In this document: positions 33,801 through 44,244 of the stretch, piece after piece
Position numbering within the stretch: position 1 is the first letter of the stretch
How the letters are laid out: each line of letters begins with the position of its first letter
Source: Burkholderiales bacterium
GTDB lineage: Bacteria; Pseudomonadota; Gammaproteobacteria; Burkholderiales; SG8-41
Assembly: GCA_019749945.1 (NCBI GenBank)
Contig: JAIEPF010000001.1
Location: 302,724-366,723 of the forward strand
DNA: 64,000 bases
Direction of reading: 5' to 3'
The notes under the pieces: model-generated
Seen by the model: the letters and a program-made list of their open reading frames with translations, nothing else
Databases searched by the model: none
Told to the model about the DNA's origin: nothing
Position numbers and translations under genes: made by a program

Positions 33801-34868
33801 ATGCCGTCACTGCAACGCACAGTCGCGCTGTTTTTCACCTTCATCGTTTGCGCCGCGCTGCCGGCGTTTGCCGCGAACTACCCCGAACCGAAAGAAGGCA
33901 GTTGGGTCGCGCGCGATTTCAGATTTCATACCGGCGAGGTGATGCCGGAAGTCACGCTGCATTACCGCACCATCGGTTCACCCTCGAACGAAGCGGTGCT
34001 GATACTGCACGGCACCGCCGGTTCGGGCGCCAACATGCTGACCCGGAATTTTGCCGAAGAACTGTTCGGTCCCGGCCAGCCGCTGGATGCGACGAAATAT
34101 TTCATCATCCTGCCCGACGCGCTGGGCACCGGCAAATCGACGCGGCCCTCGAGCAGCGGCCTGCGCATGAAATTCCCCAAATACAATTACGATGACATGG
34201 TGCAGGCCCAGTACCGGCTGATCACCGAGGGCCTCAACATCAGACACCTGCGTCTGGTGATCGGCAACTCGATGGGCGGCATGCAGGTCTGGAACTGGGC
34301 GACCAAATATCCGGGCATGATGGACATCGCGGTGCCGATGGCCTGCCAGCCGGGCCCGATGTCGGGCCGCAACTGGCTGATGCGCCGCCAGCTCGCCGAA
34401 TCGATCCGCAACGACCCGGAATGGAACGAAGGCAACTACAGCACGCAGCCGCGCAACATGCAGCGCCTGCTGACCTACTTCGCCATCGCCACCAACGGCG
34501 GCAACATCGCAACCTACAACGCGGCGCCGACCTCCGCGCAGGCCGACGCGCTGCTGGCGAAACGGCTGGCCGTGCCCTTCCGCGGTGACGCCAATGACGT
34601 GTTGTACCAGTGGGAGTCGTCGGCGGATTACGATCCGTCGCCGGGGCTGGAGCGCATCCAGGCCACGGTGCTGGCGATCAATGCCGCGGATGACGAACGC
34701 AATCCGCACGAGCTCGGCATGATGGAAAGCGCGATGAAGCGCATCCGGAACGGCCGCTACCTGCTGATCCCCGCCAGCGCCGAGACCCGCGGCCACGGCA
34801 CCACCGGCAATGCGAAGTTCTACAAAAAGGAACTCGCGGAGCTGATGGACAAGGCGCCGCGGCGTTAA
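33801..34868 (+). CDS. exported alpha/beta hydrolase of the MetX (homoserine acetyltransferase-like) family
   Basis: A 355-residue alpha/beta-hydrolase. The nucleophile elbow is GNSMGGMQVWNWA, and the catalytic Asp and His lie in NAADDERNP and TRGHGTTG. Sequence similarity is to the MetX acyltransferase family. Unlike MetX it has a signal peptide (about residues 1-25, ending PAFAANY), so it acts in the periplasm, where acyl-CoA donors are absent. It is therefore probably a hydrolase rather than a methionine-biosynthesis enzyme. The 216-bp gap upstream is AT-rich and contains TATAAT at 33651-33656. Confidence 0.82.
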   Translation: MPSLQRTVALFFTFIVCAALPAFAANYPEPKEGSWVARDFRFHTGEVMPEVTLHYRTIGSPSNEAVLILHGTAGSGANMLTRNFAEELFGPGQPLDATKYFIILPDALGTGKSTRPSSSGLRMKFPKYNYDDMVQAQYRLITEGLNIRHLRLVIGNSMGGMQVWNWATKYPGMMDIAVPMACQPGPMSGRNWLMRRQLAESIRNDPEWNEGNYSTQPRNMQRLLTYFAIATNGGNIATYNAAPTSAQADALLAKRLAVPFRGDANDVLYQWESSADYDPSPGLERIQATVLAINAADDERNPHELGMMESAMKRIRNGRYLLIPASAETRGHGTTGNAKFYKKELAELMDKAPRR

Positions 34869-34893
34869 ACGTTAAACGCAGCCGGGAACACAA

Positions 34894-34923
34894 CGGGTAC
34901 TGCAGCAAAGCCTGCAGTGCCCG
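34894..34923. terminator. hairpin between convergent genes
   Basis: CGGGTACTGCAG-N6-CTGCAGTGCCCG, with one mismatch in a 12-bp stem. The T-run is weak (GTGTCGTTT). It separates the MetX-like gene from the convergent Bug gene. Confidence 0.5.
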
Positions 34924-34944
34924 TGTCGTTTGATCCGGCAGTGC

Positions 34945-35898
34945 TCAGTCAGCCTTGGCGCCGGTGGACTTCACGACCTTGCCCCATTTCTCGATTTCGC
35001 TGCGGATGAAGGCCCCGAACTGCTCGGGGTTCATCACCGTGGGCACAAAATCATTGGTATCCATCTTGTCGAGCGTCACACGGTCCTGGAGCACCGCGGC
35101 GCTCTCCTTGTACAGTCGCGCGATGATATCCGGCGGTGTTTTTGCCGGCGCCGCAATCCCGTACCAGACGCTGGCTTCATAACCGGGAACGCCGGATTCG
35201 GCAATGGTCGGCAGGTCGGGCAGCTTGGGAATGCGCTTCGCGCTGGAAATCGCCAGCGCCTTCAGCCGCCCGGCCTTGACGAAGGGCATGGCACCCGGCG
35301 TCGAGGCAAACGAAAGCTGAATCTGCCCTGAGATCAGATCTGTATTGGCAGGGGCAGCACCTTTGTAAGGCACAAATACCATGTCAAGGCCGGCGGCGCT
35401 CTTGAACAGCTCCGTCGCCAGGTGCGCGGCATTGCCCGGCACTGCACCGAAGTTCAGCTGACCGGGACGGGATTTCACCAATGCAATCAACTGCCTGATG
35501 TTGTTCGCGGGCAGAGAGGGATGCACTGCGACAACGAAAGGCGCCGAAGCCGCAAGCACGATTGGCGCGAAATCACGTGCGGGGTGATAGCCGATTTTCG
35601 GGTAAATGCTGACATTGATCGACATCGGCCCCGAGGTCCCCATGAACAATGTGTAACCGTCCGGCGGCGACTTGGCGACCATCTCGGCGCCGATGTTGCC
35701 GCCGGCGCCGGGACGATTGTCGACGATCACCTGCTGCCCGAGCCGCTCACCCAGCGGCTGGGCGAGCAGCCGCGCCAGCAGATCGGTGGGGCCGCCCGCC
35801 ACCAGCGGCACCACCAGCCGCACGGTCTTGGTCGGATAGTTCTGGGCATGGGCAAGGCCGCTCGCAGCCAGGATGAATGCCAGTATCAGTCGCAGCAT
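34945..35898 (-). CDS. Bug family tripartite tricarboxylate transporter substrate-binding protein
   Basis: A 317-residue receptor with a signal peptide ending GLAHAQ (residue 19), the mature start NYPTKTVRLVVPLVAGGPTD and the pocket motif NRPGAGGNIGAEMVAKSPPDGYTLF. It starts 3 bp after the glycosidase-like gene stops, so the two are in one operon. This is the clearest context clue among the five Bug genes: the ligand may be a product of that enzyme, for example a sugar acid. Confidence 0.92.
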   Translation of the reverse strand: MLRLILAFILAASGLAHAQNYPTKTVRLVVPLVAGGPTDLLARLLAQPLGERLGQQVIVDNRPGAGGNIGAEMVAKSPPDGYTLFMGTSGPMSINVSIYPKIGYHPARDFAPIVLAASAPFVVAVHPSLPANNIRQLIALVKSRPGQLNFGAVPGNAAHLATELFKSAAGLDMVFVPYKGAAPANTDLISGQIQLSFASTPGAMPFVKAGRLKALAISSAKRIPKLPDLPTIAESGVPGYEASVWYGIAAPAKTPPDIIARLYKESAAVLQDRVTLDKMDTNDFVPTVMNPEQFGAFIRSEIEKWGKVVKSTGAKAD

Positions 35899-35901
35899 GG
35901 C

Positions 35902-38028
35902 TTACTCCTTGTCAAATTCGAATACCACAATTTCGTGGTCCGTCAGTTCGGGCACCGTCACTGCACAGACGCCATTGTGCGTCGTCATTTCGAGTTGCTT
36001 TTCGGTCGAGGCAAGACGCACCGCAGCGACGCGCCGCCCCGACGGCGGCCGTAACCGCACCCCTATGCCGTGCACCGGCACCAGATTGCGGCCGGGATGG
36101 CGCCAGCCGGTGTTCAGCGGCTTGTCCAGCGGCAGGTTAATCAGGTGCACCAGCGCACGACCGGGCTGCCCCATGTGGGTGACATCCACATAATCCGGCG
36201 CATCGACTTCAAGCGCCAGTGGCGCGCCCACAGCCCAGCGCACGGCATTCGCCAGCACGCGTCCGAGATCGGGAAAGCCGTAGTGGTAATACAGCGCCTC
36301 CATCGTATTCGCGAAATAGACCACCCGTCCTTTGTCACAACTGCCGCGCACCGCGACCGGGATGTCGGTGGTCTCGCGGATCGCGCTGTATTCCGGAATG
36401 CTGATGGTAGCCCCCGAGTGCGCAATCACCGGCGGGATCAGGGTCAGCGGCACCACCTGTCCGGCGCCGGCGGTGACTTCGACCAGAGCGCCTTCGTTGG
36501 GGATCAGGTCGGTGTCGCCGATGGCCTCGAGCAGCGGATCGGTACCATCTTCAAGCTTCGCATACGATGACTTCAGTCCTTCACGACGGCCGGCGTAGGT
36601 AATGCCCAGCGCTTTGGCAAACGCCGGCACCGGGCGTTGCGTACCATCAATTGCAAAGCTACCCGCATCAAAACTGGCAATAAGACCACCTCCGCCGCGC
36701 GCATAGTCTTCCAGCGCCGCAGCGGTCGCATCCGACACGCAGGCGAGATTGGAAATCACCACGGCGCGGTAAGCCCCGAGTCGTTCGACGGTGACAAGCT
36801 TGTCGGAAATCACATCGAACGGAATGTGCGCTTCCTGCAGCGCGCAATACCAGCCGCGGATGAAATCAAGGTAACGCGCATGCGGCTTGTCGCGGCCGTA
36901 GTTATCCTGGGTATGGCGCGACAGTACCAGCGCGACCCGCGCCTGCGATTTGGCGCCGTCAAGATAACCCTGCCAGCGTTCGAGCCTCTGGAACACGGCT
37001 TGCATCGGCGCCAGGCCGCGGCGGTCGAACAGGTCGGAGTAACCGCCGTTGATGTGCAGCCAGGGGCTCACGCCATTGGCGACCTGCTGCGCGATCCAGG
37101 GCCGGTTCTCGGCCTCGGGCGCGGCATAGAGCCGCCACCACGGATAAAAATAGCTCACCGTCATCCAGCGCGGCTTGTCCGGGGCGAGCGTGGAGAGGTA
37201 TTTCGCCTGGATGCCCGGCCACCACGGCGCGGTGTGGCGGCGCTGGCATTCGAAGGTGGGAATGTCCTGGTGTTCAAGCCAGTAGTCGATGTCCCAGCCG
37301 CCGGGGCGGATGGTTTCCAGCGATTCCATCAACTGCACCGCGGCAATGAACACCGCATCGCGCTTGACCGCATGGATTTCGCGATGCATCAGCGCGACCC
37401 AGTCGGCAATCCGACGATACCGCCATTCGTTGTATTGCCGCCAGACGGGATCATCCCAGTTTTCGTCGGGGATACCCTGCCCCGATTCGGCGCGAAACTG
37501 CGACTGGCAGGTGTTGCAATAACAGGCCCCGGTATCCCAGGCGGCGAATTTGCCCTGGTTGTTCCAGATGCCGTCGGCGTCGTAGCGGACCAGCATCTCG
37601 CGCACGACTTCGACGATGCGCTCGCGGTAATAACCGGCATTGGGGCAGGTCACATAATGTTCGCTGACCTCGCAGAATTTGCCGTTGCGGTCGCGCGCGA
37701 ACCATTCCGGATGTTCGGCAGCCAGCGCCTTGGGCGCGCAGCTCGGATCGATGCGCGCCAGCACGCGCATGCCTTCGCGGTGCGCGACCGGGATGATCTC
37801 GGCCAGCAGGTCGCGATTGCCGAGGCCGTCGGAGATGCGGTGGCCGGCAATTTTGGTCCGGTAGAACGCCACAATGCCGCCGCCGCTGATGCAGAACGCG
37901 GTGGCGCGGTATTCCTTCGCTGCGGCAACCAGCGCCTCGGCATCAACCTTCGGCTCGTCCCCTTCACGAAGGTTAAGCAGCAACACGCGGTGGGGGCCGT
38001 TCCACCAGCCCGTCGCGGCATCGGTCAT
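35902..38028 (-). CDS. glycoside-hydrolase-like protein with beta-galactosidase trimerisation-type domain
   Basis: A 708-residue protein without signal peptide. Residues 10-380 look like a TIM-barrel glycosidase fold (AFCISGGGIVAFYRT, GMRVLARIDPS, YDADGIWNNQGKF, FECQRRHTAPWWPG), as in hypothetical glycoside hydrolase groups. Residues 400-620 resemble the GATase-like/beta-galactosidase trimerisation domain (YRAVVISNLACVSDATAAAL, GGGGLIASFDAG, KGRVVYFANTMEALYYHYG). A CYCNTCQSQF motif in the barrel could bind metal. The start at 38028 follows GTGAGG. Cytosolic action on an imported glycoside is inferred; the adjacent Bug receptor supports a catabolic role. Confidence 0.7.
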   Translation of the reverse strand: MTDAATGWWNGPHRVLLLNLREGDEPKVDAEALVAAAKEYRATAFCISGGGIVAFYRTKIAGHRISDGLGNRDLLAEIIPVAHREGMRVLARIDPSCAPKALAAEHPEWFARDRNGKFCEVSEHYVTCPNAGYYRERIVEVVREMLVRYDADGIWNNQGKFAAWDTGACYCNTCQSQFRAESGQGIPDENWDDPVWRQYNEWRYRRIADWVALMHREIHAVKRDAVFIAAVQLMESLETIRPGGWDIDYWLEHQDIPTFECQRRHTAPWWPGIQAKYLSTLAPDKPRWMTVSYFYPWWRLYAAPEAENRPWIAQQVANGVSPWLHINGGYSDLFDRRGLAPMQAVFQRLERWQGYLDGAKSQARVALVLSRHTQDNYGRDKPHARYLDFIRGWYCALQEAHIPFDVISDKLVTVERLGAYRAVVISNLACVSDATAAALEDYARGGGGLIASFDAGSFAIDGTQRPVPAFAKALGITYAGRREGLKSSYAKLEDGTDPLLEAIGDTDLIPNEGALVEVTAGAGQVVPLTLIPPVIAHSGATISIPEYSAIRETTDIPVAVRGSCDKGRVVYFANTMEALYYHYGFPDLGRVLANAVRWAVGAPLALEVDAPDYVDVTHMGQPGRALVHLINLPLDKPLNTGWRHPGRNLVPVHGIGVRLRPPSGRRVAAVRLASTEKQLEMTTHNGVCAVTVPELTDHEIVVFEFDKE

Positions 38029-38281
38029 GGCCTCACCCGCGCCGCAACAGCGGCCGTGCAATCGGGTTTGTTCATATCGGCTTCCTGTAAGCGCGGGCGC
38101 CAACGCGTCCGCTCCCCGAGAATAATACGGGATCGGTTTCGCCGCCGGCCAGGGTCCGCATGTTAGGCGATTACCGCGCGGGCCCGGTCCTGCCGGAAAA
38201 AATCCCCCGTCGGCTGCCCGCGCGGGGAATTGTCAGATCGCTGTTTTTTGTTGCTCCGCGCCGCGACGGTTTCGGTTTCCG

Positions 38282-39256
38282 CTACTGCGCCTTCATGCCG
38301 ATCTGCCTGATCAGCGCGGACAGCTCGGCGTATTCGTCAGCCTGCATTTTGGCGAAATGTTCGGGCGGGCCGAAACCCGGCACCGCGCCCTGCAGCGCGA
38401 ACTTCCGGCGCATGTCGTCTTCCTGCAGGATTTTCACGGTGTCGGCGTTGAGCCGGGTGATGATCGCCTTCGACACGCGCCGGGGTGCGATCAGGCCGAA
38501 CCAGGATTCGCTGCGGTAGGCCGGGAATCCCGCCTCGGCCGCAGTCGGCACATCGGGCAGCGCTTCGGCGCGTTTGTCGCCGCCGACGGCCAGCGCGCGC
38601 AATTGCCCGGACTTGATCACGCCCATGATCGCGGGCAATGGATAGACGTAAAACTGGATGGTGCCGGAGCTGAGCGCGATGCGGCTGTCGGGACCCTGCC
38701 GGAACGGGACATGCACGACATCGATGCCGGCCTTGGCGGCAAACAGTGCGCCGGCCAGATGCGAGGAACTGCCGACACCGGCCGAGCCGTAGTTGAGCTT
38801 GCCGGGGCTGGCCTTCGCCAGCGCGATCAGCTCGGGGATGTTTTTGACGTTGACGCCGTTGCCGAGCACGATGATGTTGTGCGTGAACGCAACCAGCGAA
38901 ATCGCCGCGAAGTCTTTCAGCGGATCGTAGACCTTTTTTTCGCGGATCAGCACGTTCGACAGATGCGGCTGACCGACCATCGCGATGGTGTGGCCGTCGG
39001 GAACGGCATCGCGGGTGAGTTCGCTGCCGATCAGTCCGCCGGCGCCGGGCCGGTTGTCAACAACCACCTGCTGGCCGTAGGTCTCGGTGAGCCGCTGCGC
39101 GAGCAGGCGCCCCAGCACATCGCTCGCTGCGGCCGGGGTGAAGGGCACGATCATGCGGATCGGCTTGCTCGGCCATTTGTTCTGCTCGGCGGCGAAGCCG
39201 GGCAGGCTCCCCAGGGCCAGTACCAGTGCTGCAACGATGCCGTGATGCCATTGCAT
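38282..39256 (-). CDS. Bug family tripartite tricarboxylate transporter substrate-binding protein
   Basis: A 324-residue receptor. The signal peptide ends near GFAAEQ (residue 23) and the mature part begins KWPSKPIRMIVPFTPAAASD. The pocket motif reads NRPGAGGLIGSELTRDAVPDGHTI, with His in place of the usual Tyr in DGYT. It is divergent from the Bug gene at 39489, 232 bp apart, so the two receptors share a control region. No membrane subunits are nearby. Confidence 0.92.
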   Translation of the reverse strand: MQWHHGIVAALVLALGSLPGFAAEQNKWPSKPIRMIVPFTPAAASDVLGRLLAQRLTETYGQQVVVDNRPGAGGLIGSELTRDAVPDGHTIAMVGQPHLSNVLIREKKVYDPLKDFAAISLVAFTHNIIVLGNGVNVKNIPELIALAKASPGKLNYGSAGVGSSSHLAGALFAAKAGIDVVHVPFRQGPDSRIALSSGTIQFYVYPLPAIMGVIKSGQLRALAVGGDKRAEALPDVPTAAEAGFPAYRSESWFGLIAPRRVSKAIITRLNADTVKILQEDDMRRKFALQGAVPGFGPPEHFAKMQADEYAELSALIRQIGMKAQ

Positions 39257-39488
39257 GACGTCCTCCTCCTTGGTCTGGAGTCATTGCCACGGTGCTCAGG
39301 GCCCGGCTCCAAGGTTGTGACAGGCGCATGCTAGCCGCATGGCGCAGGGCTTACAAGCATTCGCCAGCATGCCCCAAGAGCACCTAACACGGGTTGGCGC
39401 GCCGCTGCGTTTGAACCTACAATCCATTCTGAATTTACAATCAATCTTCGGCAGTCCAAACAACAATAGCCGCAAATCGGAGGAGAAC

Positions 39489-40472
39489 ATGATGGCCGCT
39501 GGTTTCCTGTGGAAAATGCTTGCGTTGCTGACGGTGCTGTCCGGCGCGATGACGGCGGCACAGGCCGCCGAACCCGCCTATCCGACCAAACCGGTGCGCG
39601 TCATCGTGCCCTATCCGCCCGGCGGCACCACCGACCCGACGGCGCGCGCATTTACCGGCTGGTTCGCCGACAAATTCGGCACGAGCTTCGTCATCGACAA
39701 CCGCCCCGGCGCCGGCTCGACGCTGGGCCACGGCATCGCCGCCAAGGCCACGCCCGACGGTTACACGCTGGTGCTCGGCACTTCCGGCGGGCTGGTGGTC
39801 AGCGCCGCCTTCGGCAGCAAACTGTCGTACGACCCGGTCCGGGATTTCGCGCCCATCGGCATCGGCGTTTATGTGCCGTTCCTGATCGTCGTGCATCCGT
39901 CGGTGCCGGCGAAAAATGTCAAAGAGCTGGTCGACCTCGCCAAGGCACAGCCGGGCAAAATCAATTTTGCCTCGCCCGGCACCGGCACACCCAACCACCT
40001 CGGCATGGAGCTGCTGACATCCCTCACCGGCGCGAAGTTCACGCATGTGCCGTACAAGGGCGGCGGCGCCGCAACGGTCGATCTGCTCGCGGGCCGGGTG
40101 CAGGCGATTTTCGGCGGCGCCGCCCCCTGGCAGCCGCACATGGCCACCGGCAAGGTGCGCGCCATCGCCATCGGCCATCCGACGCGCCTCGCCACACTGC
40201 CCGATGTGCCGGCCATCGCCGAAACCTATCCCGGATTCAACAACACCACCTGGTACGGTTTCCTCGGCCCCGCCGGCACGCCGGCGCATGTGGTGAAAAA
40301 GATCAACGCCGAAATGAAAAACGCGGTCGCCGATCCCGCCTTCGTCAAACATCTCGAATCCATCGGCATGGTGCCGACGTCGAGCACGCCGCAGGAAATG
40401 GGCGGCATGATCCGCACCGAACTCGCGCGCTGGAAAAAAGTGGTGGCCGAGGCCGGCATCAAGCCGGAGTGA
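39489..40472 (+). CDS. Bug family tripartite tricarboxylate transporter substrate-binding protein
   Basis: A 327-residue receptor with signal peptide (cleavage near AQAAE, residue 27), the mature start YPTKPVRVIVPYPPGGTTD and the pocket motif NRPGAGSTLGHGIAAKATPDGYTL. GGAGGAGAAC precedes tandem ATG codons at 39489 and 39492. An upstream in-frame extension to 39339 has no ribosome-binding site. Divergent from the preceding Bug gene; 110 bp before the sigma-factor gene. Confidence 0.93.
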   Translation: MMAAGFLWKMLALLTVLSGAMTAAQAAEPAYPTKPVRVIVPYPPGGTTDPTARAFTGWFADKFGTSFVIDNRPGAGSTLGHGIAAKATPDGYTLVLGTSGGLVVSAAFGSKLSYDPVRDFAPIGIGVYVPFLIVVHPSVPAKNVKELVDLAKAQPGKINFASPGTGTPNHLGMELLTSLTGAKFTHVPYKGGGAATVDLLAGRVQAIFGGAAPWQPHMATGKVRAIAIGHPTRLATLPDVPAIAETYPGFNNTTWYGFLGPAGTPAHVVKKINAEMKNAVADPAFVKHLESIGMVPTSSTPQEMGGMIRTELARWKKVVAEAGIKPE

Positions 40473-40582
40473 GCGTCACTCCGGCCGACAGGTCCGCACA
40501 AGCAGCGGGCCCGTGCACAATGCGCTCCAATTTCGACCGATCGGCGCTCGGATACACTACCGCTGCATCGGAGCAGCGGCAG

Positions 40583-41824
40583 ATGAGCGAACACCACTCC
40601 ACCGACATTCAAGCCACGGTAGACGCCGTCTACCGCACCGAATCACGCCGCGTGTTCGCGACACTGGTCCGCCTGCTCGGTGATTTCGATGCCGCCGAGG
40701 AAGCGCTGCATGAGGCTTTTCGCGCAGCACTCGAGCAGTGGCCGCGTGACGGCATGCCGGCAAATCCGCGGGCCTGGCTGGTCTCGGCGGGCCGCTTCAA
40801 GGCCATTGACGCAATACGCCGTAACGCACGGCTGGACGAACTCGACGACGAGGCCGCGGAGAACATCGCCGCACCCGAACCCCCTGAAACCGAAGACATC
40901 GAAGACGACCGGCTGCGGCTGATATTCACCTGCTGCCACCCGGCGCTGCAGCCCGATGCCCAGGTGGCGCTGACGCTGCGCGAAGTCTGCGGCCTGACCA
41001 CGGAGGAAATCGCCCACGCCTTCCTCACCGCGGCGCCGACGCTGGCGCAGCGCATCGTGCGCGCCAAGAACAAGATCCGCGACGCAAAGATTCCCTACCA
41101 GGTGCCCGCACCGGAAGAGCTGCCGGAACGGCTCGACAGCGTGCTGCGCGTGATTTACCTGGTGTTCAACGAAGGTTATGCCGCCTCCTCGGGCGACAGG
41201 CTGACGCGGCACGACCTGTCGGGCGAAGCCATCCGTCTCGCGCGCCTGATCGTCGACCTGCTGCCGCAGCCGGAAGCGATGGGCTTGCTCGCGCTGATGC
41301 TGCTGCACGAATCCCGGCGCACCGCGCGCGTGCAGCCTTCGGGCGACCTGATTCTGCTCGAAGACCAGGACCGCAGCTTGTGGAACCGCGATCTGATCGC
41401 TGAAGGCAGCGCGCTGGTCGAGCGCGCACTGGCCACGCGGCAAATCGGCCCTTACGCGCTGCAGGCGGCGATTTCAGCGGTGCATGCCGAGGCCCCGACA
41501 GCGGCAGCCACCGACTGGGCGCAGATCGTCGGGCTCTATGATGTGCTGGTCCGGCTGGAGCCTTCACCCGTCATTGCGCTGAACCGCGCGGTGGCGGTGG
41601 CGATGCGCGACGGTCCGGCCGCGGGCCTCCCGCTGGTCGAAGCGATCCTCGAAGGCGGCGAACTCGCCGATTACCGCCTGGCCCATGCCGCACATGCCGA
41701 TCTGTGCCGGCGCCTCGGCAAAACCGCGCAAGCGCGCCTGTCCTATCAGCGCGCGCTGGAACTCACGCAACAGGCGCCGGAACGGCGGTTCCTCGAACGC
41801 AGACTGGCTCAGTTGCCAAAATAA
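40583..41824 (+). CDS. ECF sigma factor, ECF42-like, with C-terminal extension
   Basis: A 413-residue sigma factor. Region 2 (about residues 18-85, with LLGDFDAAEEALHEAFRAAL) and region 4 (about 110-165, VALTLREVCGLTTEEIAHAF) are followed by an extension of about 240 residues. The extension has the motifs YLVFNEGYAAS (191-201) and DQDRSLWNR (261-269), which characterise the TPR-like C-terminal domain of ECF42 proteins. Group ECF42 is known to be linked to YCII/DGPF genes, and four such genes lie downstream. No anti-sigma factor is adjacent; the extension is thought to control activity. The start at 40583 follows GGAGCAGCGG. Confidence 0.88.
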   Translation: MSEHHSTDIQATVDAVYRTESRRVFATLVRLLGDFDAAEEALHEAFRAALEQWPRDGMPANPRAWLVSAGRFKAIDAIRRNARLDELDDEAAENIAAPEPPETEDIEDDRLRLIFTCCHPALQPDAQVALTLREVCGLTTEEIAHAFLTAAPTLAQRIVRAKNKIRDAKIPYQVPAPEELPERLDSVLRVIYLVFNEGYAASSGDRLTRHDLSGEAIRLARLIVDLLPQPEAMGLLALMLLHESRRTARVQPSGDLILLEDQDRSLWNRDLIAEGSALVERALATRQIGPYALQAAISAVHAEAPTAAATDWAQIVGLYDVLVRLEPSPVIALNRAVAVAMRDGPAAGLPLVEAILEGGELADYRLAHAAHADLCRRLGKTAQARLSYQRALELTQQAPERRFLERRLAQLPK

Positions 41825-41926
41825 GCTGGCAAAACAAGCCCTGCACTTCGCGGAACATCCGCGGTCTGTAATAACATCCTGCTTTCATCGTAGTGCCAGG
41901 GCCTGCCCGCAGGCCCCCCATACATC

Positions 41927-42852
<926 letters not shown>

Positions 42853-42856
<4 letters not shown>

Positions 42857-43641
42857 ACATGAAAACCAGCAACCCCGGTTTCAACCGCCACGGCGTGTGG
42901 GCGATTTTCCGCTTCGAGATGGCGCGCTTCGGGCGCACCGTGGCACAGAGCGTCGTGGCGCCGGTGATCACCACCTCGCTGTATTTCGTGGTGTTCGGCG
43001 CCGCCATCGGTTCGCGCATGGCGGGCGTGGAAGGCGTGCCCTACGGCGCCTTCATCGTGCCGGGACTGATCATGCTGTCGCTGTTCACCGCCAGCCTGTC
43101 CAATGCCTCCTTCGGCATTTATTTCCCCAAGTTCACCGGCACCATTTACGAACTGCTGTCGGCGCCGGTGTCGCCCTGGGAAATCGTGCTCGCCTATGTC
43201 GGTGCGGCGGCCACCAAGTCGGTAATCCTCGGCCTGATCATTCTCGCCACCGCCAGCCTGTTCGTGCCGATCCAGATCCTGCATCCGGTATGGATGGTCG
43301 CCTTCCTGCTGCTGACCTCGATCACCTTCAGCCTGTTCGGATTCATCATCGGCGTCTGGGCCAAGGGTTTCGAACAACTGCAGTTCATTCCCATGCTGGT
43401 CATCACGCCGCTGACGTTTCTGGGTGGCGCGTTTTATTCGATCGACATGCTGCCGCCGGCCTGGCGCACCGTCAGCCTGTTCAATCCGGTGGTCTACCTG
43501 ATCAGCGGTTTTCGCTGGAGTTTCTACGGCGCCGCGGATGTTCATGTCGGCGTGAGCCTGGCAGCGACGCTGGGATTATTCCTCGTCTGCATGGCCGGGG
43601 TGACCTGGATCTTCAAAACCGGATACCGGCTGAAAAGCTGA
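42853..43641 (+). CDS. ABC-2 type exporter permease
   Basis: A 262-residue permease similar to YadH, with six helices and the ABC-2 signature [19 protein letters not shown] near residue 195. The N-terminal cytosolic helix ([20 protein letters not shown]) fits the family. It pairs with the ATPase gene upstream. The gene pair lies between the ECF42-type sigma gene and the YCII genes and may be part of that cluster. Confidence 0.92.
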
Positions 43642-43647
43642 ACCGGG

Positions 43648-43668
43648 GCCGGCGCCTTGCGCCGGCCG
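43648..43668. terminator. G/C-rich hairpin after the ABC-2 permease gene
   Basis: GGCCGGCGC-CTT-GCGCCGGCC, a perfect 9-bp stem 7 bp after the stop codon, but without a T-run. It probably ends or processes the ABC transcript. Confidence 0.5.
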
Positions 43669-43795
43669 CGCTGCGCGCAAAAATATTCCGGCCCTTGTCG
43701 AAAAGGCCGGAAGCCGTTCGACTACAGGGTAAGAGCGATCGCGAACCGGCGCGGTTGCACCATAAATTATCATTTAAATTCAAGGAGTTAATATC

Positions 43796-44221
43796 ATGCG
43801 CTTCATGGTGATGGTCAAGGCAACCAGGGATTCCGAGAACGGCGTCATGCCCAGCGAAGAACTGCTGGCGGCAATGGGCCAGTACAACGAGGAACTGGCC
43901 AAGGCCGGCATCCTGCTTTCGGGCGAAGGGCTGCAACCGAGTTCGAAAGGCGCACGCGTGCGGTTTTCCGGATCGAAACGGACCGTGATCGACGGACCCT
44001 TCGCCGAAACCAAGGAACTCGTCGCCGGATTCTGGCTGTGGCAGGTCAAGTCGAAGGAAGAGGCGATCGAATGGGTCAAACGCTGCCCCAATCCGATGCC
44101 GGGACCCTCTGAAATCGAGATTCGCCAGGTGTTCGAGGCCGAAGACTTCGGTGAGCAATTCACGCCGGAATTGAAAGAACAGGCCGAGCGCACATACAAG
44201 CAAGTCTCGGACAGAAAATAA
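43796..44221 (+). CDS. YCII (DGPF) family protein 1
   Basis: A 141-residue YCII protein. It begins with the strand MRFMVMVKATRDSE, has the helix MPSEELLAAMGQYNEELAKAG, and the family motif IDGPFAETKELVAGFWLW (residues 63-80), where the DGPF core lies. YCII folds are ferredoxin-like, dimeric and of unknown activity. It is preceded by AAGGAG and an AT-rich stretch. First gene of the run of small proteins downstream of the sigma factor, probably an ECF42 target. Confidence 0.9.
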   Translation: MRFMVMVKATRDSENGVMPSEELLAAMGQYNEELAKAGILLSGEGLQPSSKGARVRFSGSKRTVIDGPFAETKELVAGFWLWQVKSKEEAIEWVKRCPNPMPGPSEIEIRQVFEAEDFGEQFTPELKEQAERTYKQVSDRK

Positions 44222-44244
44222 CCCGGTACGGAGAGGAAAACATC

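Noticed and set aside
36637..38166. Open frame of 509 codons on the plus strand
   Set aside because: It is antisense to the glycosidase-like gene and reads as a low-complexity shadow (many Arg, Gly, His), without recognisable motifs.
39509..40582. In-frame extension of the sigma-factor gene through the Bug gene
   Set aside because: The extension is an out-of-frame reading of the Bug gene. The sigma-factor homology begins at 40583 with a ribosome-binding site.
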